Source of the DNA: Paracoccaceae bacterium
GTDB lineage: Bacteria > Pseudomonadota > Alphaproteobacteria > Rhodobacterales > Rhodobacteraceae
Direction: 5' to 3'
Assembly: GCA_007123625.1 (NCBI GenBank)
Contig: SKKS01000212.1
Span: 1-7,222 of the forward strand
DNA: 7,222 nt
The translations under genes were made by a program, and so were the position numbers. Of the stretch, positions 1 to 5,464 are shown in pieces; the stretch's first letter is position 1, and every line of letters starts with the position of its first letter. Under the pieces are notes generated by a model. The model saw only the letters and a list, made by a program, of their open reading frames with translations, did not search any database and was not told the DNA's origin.

Positions 1-20
1 CTTGCTGCGATCCAGCCGCC

Positions 21-57
21 GCCACTGCCCGCCATAAATGGCGTGGCGGGCAGTGGC
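21..57. repeat. Perfect 14-bp inverted repeat (stem-loop)
   Basis: The left arm GCCACTGCCCGCCA (21-34) is the exact reverse complement of the right arm TGGCGGGCAGTGGC (44-57), around a 9-base loop. A competing inner hairpin, CGCCAT with ATGGCG (30-35 and 38-43), uses the loop and part of the left arm. A 14-bp GC-rich perfect stem is unlikely by chance. It could be a factor-independent terminator of a gene left of the window, a dispersed palindromic repeat, or an IS end. No T-run follows on either strand, which weakens the intrinsic-terminator reading. Confidence 0.7.
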
Positions 58-192
58 TTCCAATCACCGGGAAGCCGGATCCTGGATAAGACAAGCATGA
101 CTGTTCAATGGACCGTTCCTTTGGCGAGGTCGAGTCCATCACAAGAATCCTTTCGCCGATCGCCACCACTTCTCAAGCTTAGTGTCGTGTAG

Positions 193-261
193 TGTGGCAA
201 GAACGACAGCAGCTTCTCCGCCTTCATCGCCATCGCCGCAACCGTTATTCGCCCGAAGTGA
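193..261 (+). pseudogene. Possible decayed C-terminus of an IS5-family transposase
   Basis: Between an in-frame TAG (190-192) and TGA (259-261) the plus strand reads CGKNDSSFSAFIAIAATVIR followed by PK and stop. The pattern Cys-x-Lys, then F-SA-IAIAATVI and a stop, resembles the extreme C-terminus of many IS5-family transposases, which end in a helix of the type SAIxIAATVIFWL. Just upstream, about 160-173, another frame reads IATT, where such proteins have the IATRYD motif. That would imply a small insertion or frameshift. No start codon, ribosome-binding site or rest of the protein is present. The match is short and made from memory, so chance similarity is possible. Confidence 0.3.
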
Positions 262-325
262 ACGTCAACAAGCCCTGGACACAGCTGCTAACCGCCTGCG
301 GGTCACACAGGCTACAGCGTGCGGT

Positions 326-1882
326 CTATGCAGGTTGCGCCACTTCGACACGGTCGCGCCCGGCTTCCTTGGCTGCATAGAGCGCCATGTCGGCGCTTTT
401 GAGCAGCCGCAGGACCGTATCGCCATGCTGCGGAAAGGCTGCGATCCCGGCGGACACGGTCACCGTCGGCAGGGTTTGGCCGTCATGGTTCAGGCTGAGT
501 TGCCGTAGCGCAGCGCCAAAACCGCAGGCAAGGTCCCGCGCGCCGTCAACAGAGGTGCCGGTGCAAAGCACCACGAATTCCTCGCCGCCGAGGCGACAGG
601 GCTGCGCCTGGCCATGGAAGTGTTCGCGCATGAGCGCACCGACCTCGCGCAATACGGTATCCCCGGCATCATGGCCATGCTGGTCGTTGAACCGCTTGAA
701 GTGGTCGACGTCGAAACAGATCAGTGTCAGTGGCGCCCCGGCGGCACGCATGCGCGCGAACTCGCGCTGCCCCGTGTCGAGGAACCAGCGCCGGTTCCAC
801 AGCCCGGTCAGTGCATCGCGCACCGACTGGTCCTCAAGCTCCTGACGCAGGCGGACATTGGCGATGGCCAGGCTGATCTGTTCGGCGCAGATCAGGCCAA
901 GCTCCCAGCGGTTGCGGAGAACCTCCTTGCGCATGTGACGCAGGAGCCCGCCTTCCTCGAACCCGTCGAAGCGCAGATGCAACAGGCCGATGGTCTCCCC
1001 GTGCGCAATGATCGGCAAGCAGAAAAACGGCGGCGCAGAGTCGCCATGCACGTGGTCGCATGGAAATTCGATTGCCTTGAGCCCGTAGCTGTAGGCCCGC
1101 CCACGCCGCAAGGCCCAGCATTCGTCCGGCGAGATTTGGGCCACGAAGTCGGGCGCGGTGCCCCAATGCGCGCACAGATCAAGCGTGTCGCGCGAATTGG
1201 CATAGACGTAAAGCGCGCCGTCGGCTTCGGGGATCAGCGTGTGCATGGCGCGGCGGAGAACCATCATCAACTCGTCCGACGACCGCGCGGAATAGAGCCA
1301 CTCGCTGGTCAGCGCCAGCAACTGGCGCTCTGCCTGGCGCATGGTCTCGGACTGGCGCATCCGTTCGTTTTGTTCCTCCAGTTCCTTGCGTTCGCTGATA
1401 TCGCGCAAGGTAGAGACGAAATGCGTGTGCCGCCCGGTCCTGTCGTGCACCGGCACGATCCGCAGGTCGACCCAGTAGGGGACCTTGGCGCGGGTGTAGT
1501 TCAGGATCTCGCAGCGCAGTTCGCGCCGGTGCTGGGTGCTGTCACGAATCATCTGGATGGTCGTCGGATCGGTTTCCGGCCCCTGCAAAAGGGCGCCGGG
1601 GTCCTTGCCCAGCACCTCTTCGAGCTTGTAGCCTGTCAGCGCCATGAAGGCCGCGTTGACCCAGAGCGTGCGCCGTTCGGCATCGGTTACAATCACCCCA
1701 TCGCCACCGTGACGCAGGGCAAGTTCGGCGAAGGAGTATTCGGGCGGCGCTAACGGCACCGGGGTGGCGGAAGCTTCCTGCCCGGCCGCAACGGGCGCAA
1801 GTGCAGGTTCGAGCGCGGCAGGCGATATTCTGGCCGATTGCGCACTGCGTGGCTTCATGCCGGTTCCGGAATTTTCGCCCAT
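326..1882 (-). CDS. Diguanylate cyclase with PAS (LOV-like), GAF and GGDEF domains
   Basis: This 518-residue cytoplasmic enzyme is predicted to condense two GTP into c-di-GMP, the messenger that favours sessile over motile life. Residues 1-48 are an Ala/Pro-rich linker. Residues about 50-165 form a PAS domain ending in the usual DISERKELEE exit, followed by a short coiled segment. Residues about 195-345 form a GAF domain containing CWALRRG and Cys 255, 275 and 288. Residues about 352-515 form the GGDEF domain, with DALTGLWNRR, the metal-binding FDVDHFK (Asp391, Asp393) and an intact GGEEF at 432-436. No EAL domain, signal peptide or membrane segment is seen. The inhibitory RxxD I-site, expected at 423-426, reads HGQA. 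The PAS domain resembles flavin-binding LOV domains (LLQGPETDP, ILNY) but has no Cys in the GxNCRFLQ-like stretch. The ATG at 1882 is preferred because GAGG lies 7 bases upstream; Met9 is a weaker alternative. It is divergent from gabD. The signal sensed is unknown. Confidence 0.95.
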   Translation of the reverse strand: MGENSGTGMKPRSAQSARISPAALEPALAPVAAGQEASATPVPLAPPEYSFAELALRHGGDGVIVTDAERRTLWVNAAFMALTGYKLEEVLGKDPGALLQGPETDPTTIQMIRDSTQHRRELRCEILNYTRAKVPYWVDLRIVPVHDRTGRHTHFVSTLRDISERKELEEQNERMRQSETMRQAERQLLALTSEWLYSARSSDELMMVLRRAMHTLIPEADGALYVYANSRDTLDLCAHWGTAPDFVAQISPDECWALRRGRAYSYGLKAIEFPCDHVHGDSAPPFFCLPIIAHGETIGLLHLRFDGFEEGGLLRHMRKEVLRNRWELGLICAEQISLAIANVRLRQELEDQSVRDALTGLWNRRWFLDTGQREFARMRAAGAPLTLICFDVDHFKRFNDQHGHDAGDTVLREVGALMREHFHGQAQPCRLGGEEFVVLCTGTSVDGARDLACGFGAALRQLSLNHDGQTLPTVTVSAGIAAFPQHGDTVLRLLKSADMALYAAKEAGRDRVEVAQPA

Positions 1883-2081
1883 GCTTGTGCCTCAGATCTG
1901 TCACTACACGTTCTCGGACCTGCGGCGTATCCTGTTTCTGCCAAGTCACCGCGCTCCGATCTCATTTCTTGCGCAAAGACATTAACAAACCACTGCTTTG
2001 CATCCGAATTCGGCGGACTCTGGTCTTTGGCTCGTGTGGGGGGGTAAGGTGCGTGCAATCAGCCAGCATCAGGAGGGCGCC
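1883..2081. promoter_or_regulatory. Divergent intergenic region between the cyclase and gabD
   Basis: These 199 bp must hold the promoters of both divergent genes, but I cannot assign convincing -35/-10 pairs. Two perfect palindromes stand out: TTGCGCAA at 1969-1976, embedded in a near-symmetric TCTTGCGCAAAGA, and CCGAATTCGG at 2004-2013. Either could be an operator, for example for a GntR- or LysR-type regulator of GABA catabolism. That is inference, as palindromes this short arise by chance. A run of seven G lies at 2038-2044, about 27 bases before the gabD ribosome-binding site. Confidence 0.4.
2071..2076 (+). promoter_or_regulatory. Ribosome-binding site of gabD
   Basis: AGGAGG is a perfect Shine-Dalgarno sequence 5 bases before the ATG at 2082. 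It decides the start: the frame is open further upstream to an ATG at 1998, but that codon has no such site and would add 28 residues absent from the GabD family. Confidence 0.85.
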
Positions 2082-3560
2082 ATGAAAGACACAAGAACCG
2101 AGCTTGCCGACCGTCTGCAGGACCCGCACCTGTTGCGCACACAGGCGTTTGTGGCCGGAAAATGGGTCGATGCCGACGATGGCGCCACGTTTGCGGTGCG
2201 CAATCCCGCCCGGGGCGACGTGATCGCCGAAGTCGCGGATCTGTCGCGGACCGAGGCCGCGCGCGCGATCACTGCTGCCGACACAGCGCGTCACACATGG
2301 GCCGCGCGCCCGGCGAAGGAACGCGCGCAGGTCATGCGCCGCTGGTACGACCTGATGATGACTCATGCCGACGATCTGGCACTGATCCTGACCGCCGAGA
2401 TGGGCAAGCCGCTGGCGGAGGCGAAGGGCGAAATCGCCTATGGCGCCAGCTTCATCGAGTGGTTTGGCGAAGAGGCCAAGCGCGTCTATGGCGAAACGAT
2501 TCCCGGCCATCAGGCGGACAAGCGCCTGAGCGTGCTGCGCCAGCCCATCGGCGTCGCGGCCTCGATCACGCCGTGGAATTTTCCCAACGCGATGATCGCG
2601 CGCAAGGTGGCGCCGGCGCTGGCCGTGGGCTGCGGTTTTGTGGCCCGTCCGGCGGCGGAAACGCCGCTGTCGGCGCTGGCCATGGCGGTGCTGGCGGAGC
2701 GCGCAGGCGTACCGGCGGGATTGCTGTCGGTCATCACGTCGTCGCGGTCGCGCGAGATCGGGCAGGAATTCTGTGAGAACCCGATTGTTCGAAAACTGAC
2801 ATTCACCGGATCCACCGAAGTGGGGCGTGTCCTGCTGCGGCAAGCCGCCGATCAGGTGATGAAATGTTCAATGGAATTGGGTGGTAATGCACCGTTCATC
2901 GTGTTCGATGATGCTGATCTGGACGCTGCGGTGCAGGGCGCAATCATGTCGAAATATCGCAACAACGGGCAAACCTGTGTCTGCGCCAACCGAATCTATG
3001 TGCAGGCCGGGGTGCATGATGCCTTTGTCGAAAAGCTCAAACGCGCGGTCGAAGCTCTGCGCGTGGGCGACGGGTTGGAGGACGAGGTCGACCTTGGCCC
3101 CTTGATCAACGCGGCGGCTGTGGACAAGGTCGCGGAACATATCGCCGACGTGCTGGAACATGGCGGTACGCTGGTGACCGGCGGCGCGCGCCGCGATGAT
3201 GGCGGCAGCTTCTTTCCGCCCACAATCGTCACCGGCGTCACCCAGTCGATGAAGGTCGCGCAGGAAGAGACCTTTGGCCCGCTGGCGCCGGTCTTCCGGT
3301 TCGAGTCCGAGGACGAGGTGATCGGCTACGCCAATGACACGATCTTCGGGCTGGCCGCCTATTTCTATGCCCGCGACGTTGGCCGGATCGCGCGCGTCCA
3401 GGAGGCACTGGAATACGGTATCGTCGGGGTGAACACCGGCATCATCTCGACCGAGGTCGCCCCTTTCGGCGGGGTCAAGCAGTCGGGGCTTGGCCGCGAA
3501 GGATCGCGTCACGGGATCGATGATTTCCTTGAAATGAAGTATGTCTGCCTGAGCATCTGA
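2082..3560 (+). CDS. gabD: NAD(P)+-dependent succinate-semialdehyde dehydrogenase
   Basis: This cytoplasmic enzyme oxidises succinate semialdehyde to succinate, the last step of the GABA shunt and of 4-hydroxybutyrate use, feeding the TCA cycle. At 492 residues it is full length for the family (E. coli GabD 482) and is recognisably similar throughout, for example AEAKGEI-Y-ASFIEWF, PGHQADKRL, GGNAPFIVFDDADLD and APFGGVKQSGLGREGS. Aldehyde dehydrogenase landmarks are the oxyanion-hole Asn166 (PWNFP), the general base Glu265 (MELGGN), the catalytic Cys299 in GQTCVCANR and the cofactor residues Glu396/Phe398 (EETFGP). Cys301 gives the CxC pair seen in several SSADHs. Position 189 is odd: the Lys of the usual KPA motif, which contacts the cofactor ribose, is Arg here (VARPA). 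The next loop is TSSRSREIG, with Ser where a Gly is common. No GABA transaminase or transporter gene is nearby, so it is not part of a gab operon in this window. The assignment is secure; NAD versus NADP preference cannot be read. Confidence 0.96.
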   Translation: MKDTRTELADRLQDPHLLRTQAFVAGKWVDADDGATFAVRNPARGDVIAEVADLSRTEAARAITAADTARHTWAARPAKERAQVMRRWYDLMMTHADDLALILTAEMGKPLAEAKGEIAYGASFIEWFGEEAKRVYGETIPGHQADKRLSVLRQPIGVAASITPWNFPNAMIARKVAPALAVGCGFVARPAAETPLSALAMAVLAERAGVPAGLLSVITSSRSREIGQEFCENPIVRKLTFTGSTEVGRVLLRQAADQVMKCSMELGGNAPFIVFDDADLDAAVQGAIMSKYRNNGQTCVCANRIYVQAGVHDAFVEKLKRAVEALRVGDGLEDEVDLGPLINAAAVDKVAEHIADVLEHGGTLVTGGARRDDGGSFFPPTIVTGVTQSMKVAQEETFGPLAPVFRFESEDEVIGYANDTIFGLAAYFYARDVGRIARVQEALEYGIVGVNTGIISTEVAPFGGVKQSGLGREGSRHGIDDFLEMKYVCLSI

Positions 3561-3572
3561 TCCCGGTTCTGT

Positions 3573-3619
3573 CGGTCCTGTTCCGCCTTCGTGACTGCAG
3601 GACCGGCAGGAACCTGCCG
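3573..3619 (+). repeat. Two overlapping hairpins downstream of gabD
   Basis: CGGTCCTG (3573-3580) pairs perfectly with CAGGACCG (3598-3605). Beginning two bases inside that right arm, CGGCAGG (3604-3610) pairs with CCTGCCG (3613-3619), giving a compact stem with a tight GAAC loop. The two stems share bases 3604-3605, so complete forms cannot coexist. They lie 13 to 60 bases after the gabD stop, a normal place for a transcription terminator, but no T-run follows. Rho-dependent termination or mRNA 3' end protection is equally possible. Confidence 0.4.
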
Positions 3620-3737
3620 ACCGTGCCATCGCGTCCGGCGGAAATCTGCCGATCCAATTCCTGCGTCCGGAACCGCCTTTCGCCCGGCATGTTCATGTGA
3701 TGCGATAAGGGCCTTCCGCGAAGCGACAAGGCGCGGG

Positions 3738-4907
3738 ATGACGGGGGCGTGGCCGATGGCGACAGACACGCAAGCGACAAGGAAACGGAACGCGCAGATC
3801 GACACTCTGCGCGCCGTCGTGCTTGCGGGTGTCATCATCGTCAACATGCTGACGATCTCAGGTCTCGCGTATCTGACGCCCGACATGCGTGTAGACATGC
3901 TGGGCGCGCTTGATCTGGCAATGTGGCGCGGGATCGAGGTGCTGCTGGACGGCAAGGCGCTGGCGGCGTTCTCCTTCATGTTCGGGCTGAGCTTCGGTCT
4001 GATCCTGCACGCGAACCGGGGCGCCGATCATGTGCCGCGCCTGTTGTTCCTGCGCCGCCTGCTGGTGCTGTGCGCGTTTGGAGCATTCAACGCGCTGTTT
4101 CTGTTCTGGGCCGACATCCTGATGACATATGCGGTTCTGGGCCTGATTCTGCCGCTGGCGGCGCGGCTTCCGCAGCGGGTTCTGATCGGGGCAGGGGGTG
4201 GAATGATCGTTGCGGGGCCGGTGGTCGTGGCGGTGGGGCGGTTCGACCCGCCGGTGCCTGTCCCGCAGGGCCATATCGACAATCTTGAAGCCTATGCCTC
4301 GTCGCAATATGCCGACACGGTCAGCCAGAACCTGCAGATGGTGCTGTCGGCGGGCGATGGGATCGACAGCCTGATGCTGCTTCGGGTTTTCATGCTCTCT
4401 GGGTTGTTCCTTCTGGGGCTGGCCGCGGAACGGCTGGTGCGGCGGGGCGTGCTGGTGGCACATCGTCGGATGTTGCTGCGATGGGGGGCGCTGCTGATCG
4501 CGTTGGGGTTTGGGGTGCAGATGCTGCCCGCCGACGCTGCGGGCACGGCGGCGCTGCGTACGCTGAATGCGCCGCTCATGGCGCTGGGGTATCTGCTGGT
4601 GCTGGCGCGGTTGCTGCAGGGCGCCCGCTCGACGTGGCTGCTCCGTGCGCTGGCGCCGCTGGGCCGGATGAGTCTGACTGGCTACCTGTTGTCGGCGGCG
4701 CTGGGGCAGGCGGTGTTCTACGGATGGGGGCTGCAGCTGATCGGGTCAATGGGCACTGTGCAGGTCCTGCTGGTCGCGCTGGCGATCTACGGGGTGTTGG
4801 CGGGGTTTGCCCAGATCTGGTTCCGGCACTTTGTCTACGGGCCGTGGGAATGGGTGTGGCGCAGCCTGACCCGGTTCGAGATGCAGCCGCTGCAGGTCGC
4901 GCGCTAG
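3738..4907 (+). CDS. DUF418 family multipass inner-membrane protein
   Basis: This is a 389-residue integral membrane protein of the DUF418 family (related to YeiB), whose biochemical function is not established. The N-terminal segment IDTLRAVVLAGVIIVNM matches the family's LDxLRGfAllGIllVN opening. It is followed by FSFMFGLSFGLIL (78-90), WADILMTYAVLGLILPL (124-140), a periplasm-like polar loop (about 168-208), and further helices at about 213-230, 248-262, 278-293, 312-333 and 342-361. The C-terminal DUF418 signature is complete: PLGRMSLTGYLLSA (307-320) and YGPWEWVWRSLT (367-378). The start is uncertain. The ATG at 3738 has AAGG 6 bases upstream; the ATG at 3756 (383 residues) has a GGGGG tract 8 bases upstream. 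The frame is open back to 3591, but that extension is hydrophilic and unlike the family. It lies 177 bp after gabD, too far to assume co-translation. The family assignment is firm; transport or drug-related roles would be guesswork. Confidence 0.88.
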   Translation: MTGAWPMATDTQATRKRNAQIDTLRAVVLAGVIIVNMLTISGLAYLTPDMRVDMLGALDLAMWRGIEVLLDGKALAAFSFMFGLSFGLILHANRGADHVPRLLFLRRLLVLCAFGAFNALFLFWADILMTYAVLGLILPLAARLPQRVLIGAGGGMIVAGPVVVAVGRFDPPVPVPQGHIDNLEAYASSQYADTVSQNLQMVLSAGDGIDSLMLLRVFMLSGLFLLGLAAERLVRRGVLVAHRRMLLRWGALLIALGFGVQMLPADAAGTAALRTLNAPLMALGYLLVLARLLQGARSTWLLRALAPLGRMSLTGYLLSAALGQAVFYGWGLQLIGSMGTVQVLLVALAIYGVLAGFAQIWFRHFVYGPWEWVWRSLTRFEMQPLQVAR

Positions 4908-4970
4908 GCGTGGCTGCGGTCGCGCCGACAAGCCGGTGCCCCCACCCCGCGCTCTTGCCCCTGCAAAGAC

Positions 4971-4994
4971 ATGATCCCGTCCGCTTCGGGTCAT
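4971..4994 (+). repeat. Hairpin downstream of the DUF418 gene
   Basis: ATGA-t-CCCG (4971-4979) pairs with CGGGTCAT (4987-4994), giving eight base pairs with one bulged T and a 7-base loop. An alternative outer pairing, CATGAT (4970-4975) with ATCATG (4996-5001), is possible. It begins 63 bases after the DUF418 stop. No T-run follows, so a terminator function is only a possibility. Confidence 0.35.
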
Positions 4995-5074
4995 CATCAT
5001 GCCGGAAACCAATCGTAGTTAATGAGCATCGGATACGGACGCGGCTCCGCCTGAGCACTTCATGGCCGCACCAC

Positions 5075-5083
5075 AGGAAAGGG
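5075..5083 (+). promoter_or_regulatory. Ribosome-binding site of the small ORF at 5091
   Basis: The purine-rich AGGAAAGGG ends 7 bases before the ATG at 5091. Such a site in otherwise GC-rich intergenic DNA is the main reason to take the short ORF seriously. Confidence 0.5.
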
Positions 5084-5090
5084 CAGTACA

Positions 5091-5222
5091 ATGACCGGAC
5101 GCAAGCGTTGGATGGGCTGGATCATTTCGGAAAGCGCAACCTCGGTACAGGCGCTGCCCTGGCAGTGCAACGCGCGGCGCATGCGGCGCCCGCAGCAACC
5201 CGCCGCGCTGCAGGGCGCCTGA
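5091..5222 (+). CDS. Small basic hypothetical protein (43 aa)
   Basis: This short ORF encodes MTGRKRWMGWIISESATSVQ, then ALPWQCNARRMRRPQQPAAL and QGA. Support comes from a well-spaced AGGAAAGGG site, G or C at about 36 of 43 third codon positions, and an amphipathic-looking layout. A basic N-terminus (RKR) leads into WMGWII, then an LPW motif (22-24) and an Arg-rich segment (RRMRR, 29-33). There are seven basic residues and one acidic. It resembles, from memory only, short proteins of about 45 residues found across Rhodobacteraceae that carry a basic-Trp start, a PW motif and an Arg-rich tail; these have no assigned function. It could instead be a leader ORF or chance. The DUF418 gene ends 183 bp upstream and MATE starts 242 bp downstream. 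Confidence 0.5.
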   Translation: MTGRKRWMGWIISESATSVQALPWQCNARRMRRPQQPAALQGA

Positions 5223-5255
5223 CGCAAAGGGCGCGCGCCTGCGCGATTTCCCCTT

Positions 5256-5277
5256 GCCGGATGTTGCCATATCCGGC
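5256..5277. repeat. Perfect 7-bp stem-loop after the small ORF
   Basis: GCCGGAT (5256-5262) pairs with ATCCGGC (5271-5277) around an 8-base loop, 34 bases after the small ORF's stop. It may end that transcript. No T-run is seen on either strand, so intrinsic termination is not demonstrated. Confidence 0.4.
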
Positions 5278-5464
5278 GGGTCGTGAACCATTCACAGCAT
5301 TGCCCGCGCCCGCTTGATGTGTCACGCCACGGCCCCGCGCTCGCGGCGCGCAGCAGATCAAGGGCAGTCGATCCTGTGGACGCCTGATCCCGCATTCTCG
5401 GACCCTCTGCTGGCTTGATCCAATGGGCTTGTCCCTTCCTCGCGCCCGGCATATTGCAGGGCGC

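Larger units (their letters stand above)
1..325. other. Gene-poor left edge
   Basis: No intact coding region is visible here on either strand. Short open frames exist but have no ribosome-binding site and no recognisable product. The stretch holds a long perfect inverted repeat near the edge and a possible transposase remnant further in, both listed separately. It lies downstream of the minus-strand cyclase gene. The only terminator-like structure for that gene is a weak 5-bp pairing, GCCTG with CAGGC, around 293-311, with no T-run after it on the minus strand, so no terminator is called. Confidence 0.6.
4908..5464. other. Long intergenic region between the DUF418 and MATE genes
   Basis: These 557 bp hold no long gene. 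They contain one plausible small gene (5091-5222) and three structured sites, listed separately or in the findings: a bulged hairpin at 4971-4994, a 7-bp stem at 5256-5277, and the small palindrome GTGAACCATTCAC at 5283-5295. The sequence CTTGAT or its complement occurs at 5313-5318, 5357-5362 and near 5413. The MATE promoter must lie here, but no convincing -35/-10 pair is visible. Longer open frames on both strands are shadows of the flanking genes running into GC-rich DNA. Confidence 0.5.

Noticed and set aside
614..1753. 379-residue plus-strand open frame opposite the cyclase
   Set aside because: It is fully antisense to a clear PAS-GAF-GGDEF gene, has no recognisable domain, and such frames are expected opposite GC-rich genes.
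1998..2081. Upstream ATG extension of gabD
   Set aside because: The perfect AGGAGG before 2082 and the family's usual N-terminus both favour the later start.
1962..2843. 293-residue minus-strand open frame opposite gabD
   Set aside because: It is a low-complexity, Arg/His-rich translation antisense to a certain gene, with no family features.
4481..5317. 278-residue plus-strand open frame running from the DUF418 gene into the intergenic region
   Set aside because: The first half is an out-of-frame Gly/Ala-rich reading of DUF418; the rest has no recognisable domain and no start signal.
5317..5418. 33-codon plus-strand ORF beginning MCHATAPRSRRAADQG
   Set aside because: It has no ribosome-binding site, no recognised pattern and sits in GC-rich leader DNA; chance is the better explanation.
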